Source: Simplicispira sedimenti (GTDB taxonomy: Bacteria; Pseudomonadota; Gammaproteobacteria; Burkholderiales; Burkholderiaceae_C). From it: a stretch of 64,000 nucleotides of DNA. The position numbers and the translations under genes were made by a program. Numbering within the stretch: position 1 is the first letter of the stretch; each line of letters starts with the position of its first letter. The notes beneath the pieces are model-generated. The model worked only from the letters and a program-made list of their open reading frames with translations, ran no database searches and was not told where the DNA came from. Shown here piece after piece: positions 1 through 8,935 of this stretch. The stretch covers positions 1 to 64,000 of the forward strand of contig NZ_JAKVIJ010000001.1 of NCBI RefSeq assembly GCF_022760965.1, given 5' to 3'.

Positions 1-47
1 AACCAGAACCACCGCAAGCAGCAACCTTCTGTTCAGCGAAGCCTTGC

Positions 48-77
48 ATTGTACATCGGTTTTTAACCAACTTTCAA
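48..77 (-). promoter_or_regulatory. Putative sigma-70 promoter reading out of the left edge
   Basis: On the minus strand TTGAAA (72..77) and TACAAT (48..53) are separated by 18 bases, a good match to a vegetative promoter. It points away from gshB, so it would drive a gene whose start lies left of the window; no convincing coding start is visible in bases 1-47. The rest of 1..190 shows no gene. Confidence 0.4.
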
Positions 78-190
78 GTCACAAGGAACTTTTTTGCCCC
101 ACCGCCCAAATCCAACAAAACGGTCAGATCCAAGCAGCGAAGCCCGCTAGTGTATCACAGCCAATACGGGTTTTCCCTTGCGGACCGACA

Positions 191-1144
191 TTAATGCGTT
201 TTCGTGCAGCTGGCCTCCAGCGCATCGACAAACATGGCCGCCACATCGAATCCGGTTTGCTGCTGGATTTCCTGGAAACAGGTGGGGCTGGTGACGTTGA
301 TCTCGGTGACGCAATCCCCAATCACGTCCACCCCGGCCAGCAACAGACCGCGTTGGCTCAAGATGGGACCGAGCGCCTTGGCGATTTCCCAGTCGCGCTC
401 GGACAGCGCCTGTGCCACTCCTTTGCCACCTGCAGCAAGGTTGCCACGTACTTCAGAGCCCTGCGGTATGCGTGCAAGGCAGTAAGGCACAGGTTGCCCA
501 CCAATGATGAGCACCCTTTTGTCCCCCAGGGCGATTTCGGGCAGAAACTTCTGCACCATAAGACTTTGGGCGCCTCCGCGGTTGAGTGTCTCTGTGATGC
601 TGCCCAGGTTGAGCCCGTCCGGCCCCACACGGAAGATGCCCATGCCACCCATGCCATCGAGCGGTTTGAGGATGATGTCGCGGTGCTCGGCGTGAAAGCG
701 CTGGATGTCGCGCGCGTCGCGCGTCACCAGCGTGGGGCCGATGAACTGCGGAAACTCCATGATCGCCAGCTTTTCCGGGTGGTCACGCAGGGCGCGCGGC
801 TTGTTGAAGACCCGTGCGCCGTCGCGTTCCGCCTGCTCCAGCAGGTGGGTGGCGTAGAAATATTCGCTGTCAAAGGGCGGGTCCTTGCGCATGAGCACTG
901 CACCGAAGTCCGCCAGCGGCGCCGCGCGCTGCTGGCGCACACGGAACCAATCATTGGCGTCGCCGGTGAGTTCAATGTCCAGCACATGGGCCTGCACCGG
1001 CGCACCCCTCTGCCACATGATGTCCTGCGGCACGCAGGCGCTGATGGTGTGGCCACGGCGCTGGGCCTCGCGCATCATGGCAAAGGTGGTGTCCTTGTAG
1101 GTCTTGAAGGATTCCAGCGGATCGGCGATGAACAACAGTTGCAT
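191..1144 (-). CDS. gshB: Glutathione synthetase
   Basis: ATP-grasp ligase of 317 residues that joins glycine to gamma-glutamylcysteine in the cytoplasm, the second step of glutathione synthesis. The N-terminus MQLLFIADPLESFKTYKDTT is typical of GshB, as are the Met-Arg-Lys-Asp-Pro-Pro-Phe-Asp motif near residue 90 and the Lys-Pro-Leu-Asp-Gly-Met-Gly-Gly ATP loop; the C-terminus carries the INVTSPTCFQEI metal and substrate segment. An open frame extends 50 codons further upstream, but homology begins at the ATG at 1144. It is the last gene of a same-strand series gshA-kup-benE-gshB; the first enzyme, gshA, lies 3.4 kb upstream with two transporters between. Confidence 0.95.
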   Translation of the reverse strand: MQLLFIADPLESFKTYKDTTFAMMREAQRRGHTISACVPQDIMWQRGAPVQAHVLDIELTGDANDWFRVRQQRAAPLADFGAVLMRKDPPFDSEYFYATHLLEQAERDGARVFNKPRALRDHPEKLAIMEFPQFIGPTLVTRDARDIQRFHAEHRDIILKPLDGMGGMGIFRVGPDGLNLGSITETLNRGGAQSLMVQKFLPEIALGDKRVLIIGGQPVPYCLARIPQGSEVRGNLAAGGKGVAQALSERDWEIAKALGPILSQRGLLLAGVDVIGDCVTEINVTSPTCFQEIQQQTGFDVAAMFVDALEASCTKTH

Positions 1145-1196
1145 GGTGGATGTCCAATATGAATAGGCGCCTGCACCGATGTGCAGGCCATCGCGC

Positions 1197-2387
1197 TCAG
1201 TGCTTGCGCGGCGCGTTTCGTCTGGCGTACTGTTGCACAAACAGCGCCACACTGCCGGCCACCACGCCCCAGAACGCCGAGCCCACTCCGCCAATCACCA
1301 CGCCACTGAGCGTGACCAGGAAAGTGATCAGCGCCGCTTCGCGGTGGGGTTCGTCGCGCAAGGCGGTCGCCAGACCATTGCCAATGGTGCCCAGCAGCGC
1401 CAAACCGGCGATGGCCACCACCAATTCCTTGGGGAAAGCCGTGAGCAAGCCTGTGACCACCGCACCAAAGATGCCGATGGCAATATAGAACGCACCACAG
1501 GACGCGGCGGCGGTGTAGCGGCGGTTCGGGTCTTCGTGGGCCTCCGGCCCCATGCAGATGGCGGCCGTGATGGCACTGAAGTTAAGCGCAAACGCGCCAA
1601 ACGGTGCCAACACCAGGGTGGCCAGACCCGTCATGGTGACCAGCGCGGAGACCGGCATCTGGTACCCCGTGGCACGCATGACCGCCACACCGGGCAGGTT
1701 CTGTGACGCCATGGTCACCACAAACAACGGAAGCGCCAGGCTGACGATGGCACTCCAACTGAACTGGGGCGCCACCCATTGCGGCATGGCCAGTTCAAAA
1801 GAGACCGCCGACCATTCCATCTGCCCACCCAGGGCCGCATACACAATGGCCGCCGCCAACGTCAGCACCACGGCATAGCGCGGTGCAAAGCGCCGCGCCA
1901 CCAGGTAGCACCCCAGCATCAGCAACACCAACGGCAAGGCCGTCTGGGCTGCCGCAAAGGCCTGCAGCCCAAAACGCGCCAGCACTCCGGCCAGCAGCGC
2001 CGAGGCGATTTCCATGGGAATGCGGCTCATGGCGCGCTCGAACCAGCGCGTGGCTCCCGCCACCGTGATCAGCGCCGCGCAGACCATGAAGGCCCCCACC
2101 GCCTCGGCCATGCTGAATCCGCCTGCCAGCCCGGCCGTAGCCAGCACGGCCGCTCCCGGCGTGGACCAGGCGACCATGACCGGCTTGCGCAGCCACAGCG
2201 ATGGCAGCAAGGTACACAGGCCCATGCCCAGCCCGAGCGCCCACATCCATGAAGTGATCTGCGCTGGCGTGGCCTGAAAGGCCTGCGCTGCCTGGAAGAC
2301 GAGGGCGACGGAGCTGGTGAAGCCCACCAGCACAGCCACGAAGCCTGCCGTCACGGCAGAAAGGCTCAGGTCTTTGAAAAACTGCAT
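1197..2387 (-). CDS. BenE/YdcO-family benzoate:H+ symporter-like carrier
   Basis: Very hydrophobic inner-membrane protein of 396 residues with about a dozen predicted membrane segments, starting MQFFKDLSLSAVTAGFVAVL. The repeated glycine-rich segments (GFTSSVALVFQAA, WSTPGAAVLATAGLAGGFS, GVLARFGLQ) are characteristic of the BenE family, which imports benzoate or related aromatic acids with protons. No aromatic-degradation genes lie nearby, so the substrate is uncertain; YdcO homologues without ben genes are common. The ATG at 2387 is chosen because family similarity starts there; an upstream ATG in the open frame adds an unlikely charged extension. The gap to gshB is 52 bases. Confidence 0.85.
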   Translation of the reverse strand: MQFFKDLSLSAVTAGFVAVLVGFTSSVALVFQAAQAFQATPAQITSWMWALGLGMGLCTLLPSLWLRKPVMVAWSTPGAAVLATAGLAGGFSMAEAVGAFMVCAALITVAGATRWFERAMSRIPMEIASALLAGVLARFGLQAFAAAQTALPLVLLMLGCYLVARRFAPRYAVVLTLAAAIVYAALGGQMEWSAVSFELAMPQWVAPQFSWSAIVSLALPLFVVTMASQNLPGVAVMRATGYQMPVSALVTMTGLATLVLAPFGAFALNFSAITAAICMGPEAHEDPNRRYTAAASCGAFYIAIGIFGAVVTGLLTAFPKELVVAIAGLALLGTIGNGLATALRDEPHREAALITFLVTLSGVVIGGVGSAFWGVVAGSVALFVQQYARRNAPRKH

Positions 2388-2435
2388 GTGCCGATTCTGG
2401 CATTGCCAGGCTCCGTGCACAGGCTTTGCAAGGCC

Positions 2436-2505
2436 GCTACTGTTTTCATAGCTAATTGCGCTTTATTGACGGGCGCAAAAGGCCAATTTGGCCAAATTTA
2501 TTTTC
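2436..2505 (+). repeat. Dispersed GCTAT/ATAGC repeat, intergenic copy
   Basis: Begins with a GCTACTGTTTTCATAGC stem-loop core, then TTGCGC, GGGCGC, AGGCCAA and an AT-rich tail. The same order of blocks occurs at 10575..10640. It lies between kup (stop at 2537) and the benE-type gene. The GGCCA-AAT-TGGCC stem followed by four T on the minus strand may also terminate kup transcription. Confidence 0.6.
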
Positions 2506-2536
2506 CCAGCATTACCCCCTCTGTGCACCCAACCCA

Positions 2537-4405
2537 TCACAGCTCGATCTTGGAGCCCAACTCCACCACCGCATTGTTGGGCAGATGCAAGAAGTCTGCC
2601 GCCGCACTGGCGTTGCGGTGCATCTGGGCAAACAGCTTCTCGCGCCAGGGCGCCATGCCGCCACCAAACGAGGGGATGACCGTATCGCGCGAAAGAAAGT
2701 AGCTGGTCGTCATGGGCTCGACGGCGCAACCATGCCCACGCAACAGTTGCAACGCGCGCGGCACGTCCGGATCGTTCTTGAAGCCGTAGTGGATGGTGAC
2801 CTGCCAGCAGTCGTGCCCCAAGGCCTCGATCTGCAGACGGCGGTCCAGGCCCACCCAAGGCTCCTCATGGTTGCACACGGTGACGAACAGGTTCTGCGCA
2901 TGCAGCACCTTGTTGTGCTTGAGGTTGTGCAGCAGCGCATTGGGCACCACTCCCTGTTCGGCACTGAGAAACACCGCCGTGCCCTCCACCCGGGTAGGGG
3001 GGCTCACAAACACCGCATCCAAAAAAGAGCGCAAATCGATGGCATCGGACCGCAGCTTGTCGTTGAGCAACTGGCGCCCCCGCTTCCAGGTCATCATCAG
3101 CGTGAACACCGCACCGCCAATGAGCAGCGGAAACCATCCCCCCTGGAACAGCTTGAGCAGATTGGAGCTGAAGAAGGCCAGGTCAATGACAAAAAAGCAG
3201 CCTGTGGACGCCACGCACAACACCAGGGGATAGCGCCAGCCGTAACGCAACACAAAGAAAGTCAGCACCGTGGTGATGAGCATGTCCAGCGTGACCGCAA
3301 TGCCGTAGGCTGCCGCCAGATTGCTCGAGGAGCGGAACATACCTACCGCCAGCACGATGGCCACGAACAGCCCCCAGTTGACGAACGGAATGTAGATCTG
3401 GCCCTTGTCATGCACGCTGGTGTGCAGGATGTTCAGGCGCGGCAGATAGCCGAGCTGGATGACCTGCTTGGTGACACTGAACGCCCCGGTGATGAGCGCC
3501 TGTGAGGCGATCACCGTGGCCAGGGTGGCCAGGCCCACCAGCGGCAGCAAGGCCCAGTCCGGGGCCATCATGAAGAAGGGATTCTTGACCGCCTCGGGTT
3601 CAGCCAGCAGCAGCGCCCCCTGGCCAAAATAATTGAGCACCAGCGCAGGCATGACCACCGTGAACCACGCGATACGGATGGGCCGCTTGCCGAAATGTCC
3701 CAGGTCTGCGTACAACGCTTCGGCGCCCGTCACGCACAGCACCACGGCCCCCAGGATGATGAAGCTGGTGCCCGGCTGGCTCCACAGAAAGCCCAGGGCG
3801 TAGTGCGGGCTGAGCGCGGCCAGAATCTCCGGGTGGTGCACGATCTGCGCGACCCCCAGCAGGGCAATCGAGAGCATCCACACCAGCGTGATGGGGCCAA
3901 AGAATCGGCCGATACCGGCCGTGCCCCGTTTCTGCACGACAAACAGGCAGAACAAGACCAGCAAGGTCAGTGGAAGCACAAACCGCTTGAAGTGCGGCGA
4001 CACCACCTCCAGCCCCTCCACCGCCGACAGCACCGAAATCGCCGGCGTGATGACGCCGTCGCCATAGAACAGCGAGGTGCCGAAAATTCCCGCCGCAAGC
4101 AGGCCTGCGCGCAACTGGGGCCTGTCTTTCACCGACTGGGACGCCAGTGCCAGCATGGCCACCAGCCCCCCCTCGCCATGGTTGTCGGCGCGCAGCACCA
4201 GCACCACGTACTTGAGCGAGACAATGACCGTCAGCGTCCAAAAAAGGATGGACAGGATGCCGTACACGTTGGCCTGGGTGAAGGGAACGTGGCCGGAGCC
4301 AAAAACCTCTTTCACGGCATACAACACGCTCGTGCCGATATCGCCATAGACGACGCCGATGGCTGCCAGGGTCAACGCAGCCGTGGAGGACTTGGTGGTG
4401 CTCAC
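2537..4405 (-). CDS. kup: Kup-type low-affinity K+ uptake permease
   Basis: 622-residue KUP/HAK/KT potassium:proton symporter of the inner membrane. The N-terminal half opens with ALTLAAIGVVYGDIGTSVLY, the family signature GVVYGDIGTSPLY with Pro replaced by Val, followed by about twelve membrane segments (for example FYGDGVITPAISVLSAVEGL). A hydrophilic C-terminal domain of about 170 residues ends KIEL. Length equals that of typical Kup (about 620). It is transcribed in the same direction as gshA, which ends 154 bases upstream. Together with trkH and trkA (5.9-8.9 kb) it makes this segment a potassium-uptake cluster. Confidence 0.95.
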   Translation of the reverse strand: MSTTKSSTAALTLAAIGVVYGDIGTSVLYAVKEVFGSGHVPFTQANVYGILSILFWTLTVIVSLKYVVLVLRADNHGEGGLVAMLALASQSVKDRPQLRAGLLAAGIFGTSLFYGDGVITPAISVLSAVEGLEVVSPHFKRFVLPLTLLVLFCLFVVQKRGTAGIGRFFGPITLVWMLSIALLGVAQIVHHPEILAALSPHYALGFLWSQPGTSFIILGAVVLCVTGAEALYADLGHFGKRPIRIAWFTVVMPALVLNYFGQGALLLAEPEAVKNPFFMMAPDWALLPLVGLATLATVIASQALITGAFSVTKQVIQLGYLPRLNILHTSVHDKGQIYIPFVNWGLFVAIVLAVGMFRSSSNLAAAYGIAVTLDMLITTVLTFFVLRYGWRYPLVLCVASTGCFFVIDLAFFSSNLLKLFQGGWFPLLIGGAVFTLMMTWKRGRQLLNDKLRSDAIDLRSFLDAVFVSPPTRVEGTAVFLSAEQGVVPNALLHNLKHNKVLHAQNLFVTVCNHEEPWVGLDRRLQIEALGHDCWQVTIHYGFKNDPDVPRALQLLRGHGCAVEPMTTSYFLSRDTVIPSFGGGMAPWREKLFAQMHRNASAAADFLHLPNNAVVELGSKIEL

Positions 4406-4522
4406 TGCAATGCCCCGCGCGGTGGGCCATGGCCCGCCACACGGGTTCTGTGGTCTTGGGAAGGCGAATTCTGCGCCTGCGCGCAGAGGCCCGAAAGCCC
4501 GCCCGCAGAAAAATCACACAAC

Positions 4523-4539
4523 TTGTTGCAATGCAACAA
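4523..4539. promoter_or_regulatory. Perfect 17-bp palindrome upstream of kup
   Basis: TTGTTGCA-A-TGCAACAA is an exact inverted repeat with one central base, placed in the 154-base gap between gshA and kup and about 120 bases before the kup start. It has the size and symmetry of a dimeric repressor operator; no matching regulator is encoded next to it. A hairpin role in RNA is possible but the single-base loop argues against it. Confidence 0.35.
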
Positions 4540-4559
4540 CGACAGCGAATATCGACCGA

Positions 4560-5855
4560 TCAGTCGTAGGTTTCGGCGTCCGGATTGGTGGCTTCCAGCT
4601 CATAGCTGGCCGCCAACATGGCCAGGCGTGCGATCACGCCATACATGTAGAAGCGGTTGGGCGCGCTCGCGCCAGGGCGTGCGCCCAACTGGGGCAACTG
4701 TGCGCCATGCGCAAAGGCCAGGGGCACAAAGCCCGCGCCGGGCGCGTTGAGGTTTTCGTCCACGCCCCGCTCGGCATGGATGCGGTAAAAACCGCCTACC
4801 ACGTAGCGGTCCATCATGTACACCACGGGCTCGGCCACGGCGTCGTTCATGCGCTCCTGCGTGAGCACGCCCTCCTGGATGATGAGATCGTGCACGGGTT
4901 GCCCATCCTTGACCACCGCCATCTTGTTGCGCGTGCGGCGGTTGAGCGCCTGCAGTTCCTTGGCGTCGTGCACGGTCATGACGCCCATGCCATAGGTGCC
5001 GTTGTCGGCCTTGACCACGGCAAAGGGCTTCTCGTGGATGCCGTATTCCTTGTACTTGCGGCGTACCTTGGTCAGCAGCGCATCCACCTGCGTCTGCAAC
5101 TCCTCCAGGCCCGTCTCGGCCGCAAAGTCCACCCCGGCACATTTGCCGTACAGCGGATTGATCAGCCAGGGGTCAATGCCCAGCAGCTTGCCAAAGCGCT
5201 TGGCCACTTCTTCGTAGTTGCGGAAGTGCTGGCTCTTGCGCCGCACCGTCCAGCCTGCGTGCAGCGGCGGCAGCAGGTACTGCTCATGGATGTCTTCAAG
5301 GATGCCAGGCGCCCCCGCCGACAGGTCGTTGTTCAGCAGGATGGTGCAGGGGTCAAAATTCTTGAGTCCCAGGCGCCTGCGCGTGCGCACCACGGGCTCC
5401 AGCGTGATGGTTTCGCCCGTGGGCAGTTCCACCACGGTGTCCTTCTTGATCTCGGGGCTGACCGAGCCGATGCGCACGTTCAGGCCCGCCATGTTGAAGA
5501 TGCGCTGCAACTGCACCAGGTTGCTCAGGTAATAGCTGTTGCGCGTGTGGTTCTCGGGAATGATCAGCAGGTTGCGCGCCTCGGGGCAGATCTTTTCAAT
5601 CGCCGCCATGGCCGCCTGCACCGCCAACGGCAGCATCTCGGGCGTGAGGTTGTTCCAGCCACCGGGGAACAGGTTGGTATCCACCGGCGCCAGCTTGAAG
5701 CCCGCGTTGCGGATATCCACCGAGGTATAGAACGGTGGCGTGTGCTCCATCCATTCCAGCCGGAACCATCGCTCCGTGGCGGGCATGGAATCGATGATGC
5801 GCTGTTCAAGCTCGTTGATGGGCCCTGTGAGGGCCGTGATGAGGTGCGGAACCAT
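4560..5855 (-). CDS. gshA: Glutamate-cysteine ligase (proteobacterial ferrooxidans-type GshA)
   Basis: 431-residue enzyme catalysing the ATP-dependent first and rate-limiting step of glutathione synthesis. The start MVPHLITALTGPINELEQRI and segments such as SVDIRNAGFKLAPVDTNLFP, NNLTPEMLP and VKADNGTYGMGVMTV match the GshA type found in Acidithiobacillus and betaproteobacteria, unrelated in sequence to Escherichia coli GshA. The open frame runs 184 codons further upstream but those residues are a shadow of trkH; the ATG at 5855 is the family start. It sits between trkH and kup rather than beside gshB. Confidence 0.93.
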   Translation of the reverse strand: MVPHLITALTGPINELEQRIIDSMPATERWFRLEWMEHTPPFYTSVDIRNAGFKLAPVDTNLFPGGWNNLTPEMLPLAVQAAMAAIEKICPEARNLLIIPENHTRNSYYLSNLVQLQRIFNMAGLNVRIGSVSPEIKKDTVVELPTGETITLEPVVRTRRRLGLKNFDPCTILLNNDLSAGAPGILEDIHEQYLLPPLHAGWTVRRKSQHFRNYEEVAKRFGKLLGIDPWLINPLYGKCAGVDFAAETGLEELQTQVDALLTKVRRKYKEYGIHEKPFAVVKADNGTYGMGVMTVHDAKELQALNRRTRNKMAVVKDGQPVHDLIIQEGVLTQERMNDAVAEPVVYMMDRYVVGGFYRIHAERGVDENLNAPGAGFVPLAFAHGAQLPQLGARPGASAPNRFYMYGVIARLAMLAASYELEATNPDAETYD

Positions 5856-5932
5856 GGCTGTGCGTTTGGGTCGGGTGCGGCCCATTGTAGGGGCGCCGCA
5901 TGGCAGCCCTGGGCGCTGCGATGACTGCGGCC

Positions 5933-7399
5933 TCAGCGCCGCCAGAACGAAGGGGCCAGCAGCGCCATCACGCTGAGAAACTCCAAACGCCCCAGCAGCA
6001 TGGCCAACGTACAGACCCAGACCTGAAAGTCGGTCAACACCGCAAAGTTGGAGGACGGCCCCACAGCCCCCAGGCCTGGCCCCGTGCAGTGGACGCTGGC
6101 CAGCACGGCCGTAAAGGCGGTAACAGGGTCCAGGTCGGTCAACAGCAGCACCATGCTCAGGCCAATCACGGTACCCCCGTACACCAGCATGAAGGCCAGG
6201 ACCGAGAAAATCACCGTGTGCTCCACCACCGTATCTCCCAAGCGCACGGGCTGCACGGCGCGCGTGTGCACCAGGCGTGTCATCTCGCGCCGCGCCTGTT
6301 TGAGGAGGATGAGCACCCGCACCATCTTGATCCCGCACCCCGTGGACCCTGCGCTGGTCGCCACCCCCGACAGCAGCAGCATGCTGACGGGCGCAAACAC
6401 CGGCCACACCAGGTAGTCAGCCGTGGCATAGCCGGTGGTGGTGGCCACGGACACCACATTGAACACCCCGTAGCGCAAGGCATCCAGAGGGGCATAGGTG
6501 CCCTTGGCCCACAACAGCACCGACACCAACAGGCCGCTGCCCACCAGCACGCCCAGGGTGGCGCGCAGCTCCGGGTCACGCCACAGACCCGCCGTGGAAC
6601 GCTTGCGCACCGCCACAAAATACAGGGCAAAGTTGCAGCTGGCCACCAGCATGAAGAGCACCGCGATGGCTTCCAGCAGCGGCGACTGGAAGTGGCCGAA
6701 ACTTGCGTCGTACGAAGACAGCCCCCCCAGGCTCACGGTAGTGAACATGTGCATGAGTGCATCCAGCGGGCGCATGCCTCCCCACCAATAGGCCAGCGCG
6801 CATGCCACTGAAAAAAAGGCATACACGCCCCACAGCCCCTTGGCGGTTTCCGTCATGCGCGGGGTCAGCTTGGTGTCCTTGACCGGGCCTGCGGCCTCGG
6901 CTCGGAACAACTGGCTGCCGCCCACCCCCAGCAGCGGCAGCACCGCCACCGCCAGGATCAGAATGCCCATGCCCCCCACCCACTGCAGGAAGGTGCGCCA
7001 CACGTTGACCGATACGGGCAGGCTGTCGAGCCCACTGAGCACGGTGGAGCCGGTGGTGGTCAAGCCCGAAACCGCCTCGAAATACGCATGCGTGAACGAG
7101 ACCGGACGCCCCACCTGGTGCAAGGCCAGCATCAGCGGCAGCACGGCGCACAGCGGCAGCAGCACCCATACCAGCGTGACCAGCATCACGCCGTGGCGCG
7201 GCAGCAGCTCTCGCTGATGACGCCGCAGCCCGACCCACAGCGCAAGCCCCACCCCCATGGTCACTGCCATGGACACAGGGTACACGCGCCAGACACCATC
7301 GCCCTGCACCCAGGACACACCCAAGGGCAGCCCCATGGTCAGCGCAAACACCATGAGCAGAATGCCCAGCACGCGCAGAACGGGAAGCAGATCCAGCAT
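5933..7399 (-). CDS. trkH: Trk system potassium uptake channel TrkH
   Basis: 488-residue inner-membrane subunit of the Trk potassium transporter. Four pore-loop repeats are visible: SGLTTTGSTVLSGLD, a SLGGLSSYDASFG region, TTTGYATADY and SAGSTGCGIKMVRV, with a fourth-type GPGLGAVGPSSNF near the C-terminus. These selectivity-filter glycines are the hallmark of the family. It starts 18 bases after the stop of trkA, so the two are cotranscribed; TrkA gates this channel in response to nucleotides. gshA follows 77 bases downstream on the same strand. Confidence 0.94.
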   Translation of the reverse strand: MLDLLPVLRVLGILLMVFALTMGLPLGVSWVQGDGVWRVYPVSMAVTMGVGLALWVGLRRHQRELLPRHGVMLVTLVWVLLPLCAVLPLMLALHQVGRPVSFTHAYFEAVSGLTTTGSTVLSGLDSLPVSVNVWRTFLQWVGGMGILILAVAVLPLLGVGGSQLFRAEAAGPVKDTKLTPRMTETAKGLWGVYAFFSVACALAYWWGGMRPLDALMHMFTTVSLGGLSSYDASFGHFQSPLLEAIAVLFMLVASCNFALYFVAVRKRSTAGLWRDPELRATLGVLVGSGLLVSVLLWAKGTYAPLDALRYGVFNVVSVATTTGYATADYLVWPVFAPVSMLLLSGVATSAGSTGCGIKMVRVLILLKQARREMTRLVHTRAVQPVRLGDTVVEHTVIFSVLAFMLVYGGTVIGLSMVLLLTDLDPVTAFTAVLASVHCTGPGLGAVGPSSNFAVLTDFQVWVCTLAMLLGRLEFLSVMALLAPSFWRR

Positions 7400-7417
7400 G
7401 GGTGGCGGCGCAGTGCG

Positions 7418-8869
7418 CTAGAAGAACATGGCGCTGACGCGGAAGAGCTTTTCCACCTCGCGCACCAGCCGCTTGTGCGGCACGAAGAACACCACATGGT
7501 CGTTGGTCTCGATCACCGTGGTGCTGTGCGGGATGATGACCTGCGGCTCGACAGCCTCGGTCATTTCCTCGCCAGGCACGGGCAGACCACGCACGATCAG
7601 CCCCATGTGCACCTCGGGCGGCAAGGACAGCTCACTCACCTTGCGCCCCACCACGCGCGAGCTCTTGCGGTCACCGCGCGCCACGATCTCGAGTGCCTCG
7701 GCCACTCCGCGGCGCAGGCTGTGCACGGCCTGCACGTCGCCCTGGCGCACATGGGCCAGCAGCTCACCCAGCATGGCCTGCGCGGGCGAGAGCGCAATGT
7801 CGATCTGCGTGCCATGCATCAGGTCGGCATAGCTGCGCCGGTTGATGAGCGCCAACACGCGGCGTGCGCCCATGCGCTTGGCCAGCAGGCAGGACATGAT
7901 GTTGTCCTCATCGTCCTCAGTCAATGCCAGAAACAGGTCGGTCTCTTCCACGCTTTCGCCTGCCAGCAGGTCTTCATCGGTGGTGTCGCCCTGCAACACC
8001 AGCACCTCCGAAGGCAGTTCCGACGCCAGGGCCACGCAGCGCTCAGGCAGCTCTTCGATGACCTTGAGGTGAAAGCGCCCCTTCTCGCGTGCGAGCTGGC
8101 GGGCCAGCCGCAGGCCCACCTCCTCGCCTCCGGCAATCATGATGCGGCGCACGGGCCTCTCGGGCTGGCCCTGGCGCCGGTGCAGCGCGGTCAGCACCTG
8201 GGCAATGTGTTCGCTGGCGGCGAGCACGAACACTTCGTCGCCCGGCTCCACCCGGGTGGAGCCGTCGCAGGCAATGAAGCGATCGGGCTCATCCTGAAAG
8301 CGCCGGTAAATGGCCACCAGGCGCATGTCCACACCGGGAAGAATCTGGCGCAGCTCGCCGATGCTGTGGCTCACCAGCGGAGCCCCCGCACGTGCACGCA
8401 CCGACACCAGACTGGCACGCCCCCCGGCAAAATCGCGCACCTGCATGGCCTCGGGGTATTCGACCAGGCGCACGATGTAGCGCGTGAGCGACTCTTCGGG
8501 ACAGATGATCCGGTCCACCGCAAAGCCATCGGGGCCCAGCAGCAGGTCCTGATCGACAAACCCGGAGGTGCGCACGCGGGCGATGCGGGTGGGTATGCCG
8601 TACAGCCGCTGCGCCACCTTGCAGCACACGAGGTTGGTTTCATCCTCGGCCGCACAGGCAATGAGCAAATCGGTGTCCCGCGCACCGGCTTCGGCGAGCA
8701 CCGCCGGATCGATGCCGCTGCCCACCACGCCACGCAGGTCAAAACGGGATTCCAGGTCGCGCAGGCGCGCCGCACTGGTGTCGATGACGGTGATGTCGTT
8801 GTGTTCGGACACCAGGCTGTCCGCCACGCTTTCGCCCACCCGCCCAGCGCCGATGATGATGATTTTCAC
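7418..8869 (-). CDS. trkA: Trk system NAD-binding regulatory subunit TrkA
   Basis: 483-residue peripheral membrane protein with two RCK modules, each a Rossmann nucleotide-binding (TrkA-N) plus TrkA-C domain. The first starts MKIIIIGAGRVGESVADSL (GxGxxG with the acidic DTSAARL end of beta 2); the second begins RRIMIAGGEEVGLRLARQL near residue 235. Full length for the two-domain TrkA (E. coli 458). It is the first gene of a minus-strand set trkA-trkH-gshA-kup. The function as the ligand-binding regulator of TrkH follows from the family and from adjacency. Confidence 0.94.
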   Translation of the reverse strand: MKIIIIGAGRVGESVADSLVSEHNDITVIDTSAARLRDLESRFDLRGVVGSGIDPAVLAEAGARDTDLLIACAAEDETNLVCCKVAQRLYGIPTRIARVRTSGFVDQDLLLGPDGFAVDRIICPEESLTRYIVRLVEYPEAMQVRDFAGGRASLVSVRARAGAPLVSHSIGELRQILPGVDMRLVAIYRRFQDEPDRFIACDGSTRVEPGDEVFVLAASEHIAQVLTALHRRQGQPERPVRRIMIAGGEEVGLRLARQLAREKGRFHLKVIEELPERCVALASELPSEVLVLQGDTTDEDLLAGESVEETDLFLALTEDDEDNIMSCLLAKRMGARRVLALINRRSYADLMHGTQIDIALSPAQAMLGELLAHVRQGDVQAVHSLRRGVAEALEIVARGDRKSSRVVGRKVSELSLPPEVHMGLIVRGLPVPGEEMTEAVEPQVIIPHSTTVIETNDHVVFFVPHKRLVREVEKLFRVSAMFF

Positions 8870-8935
8870 AATGGAATGATCGACTGCGGCCTGCCCGGCG
8901 TCAATGCAGGCAGGCCTGTGTGTAGCGCCGAGCCG

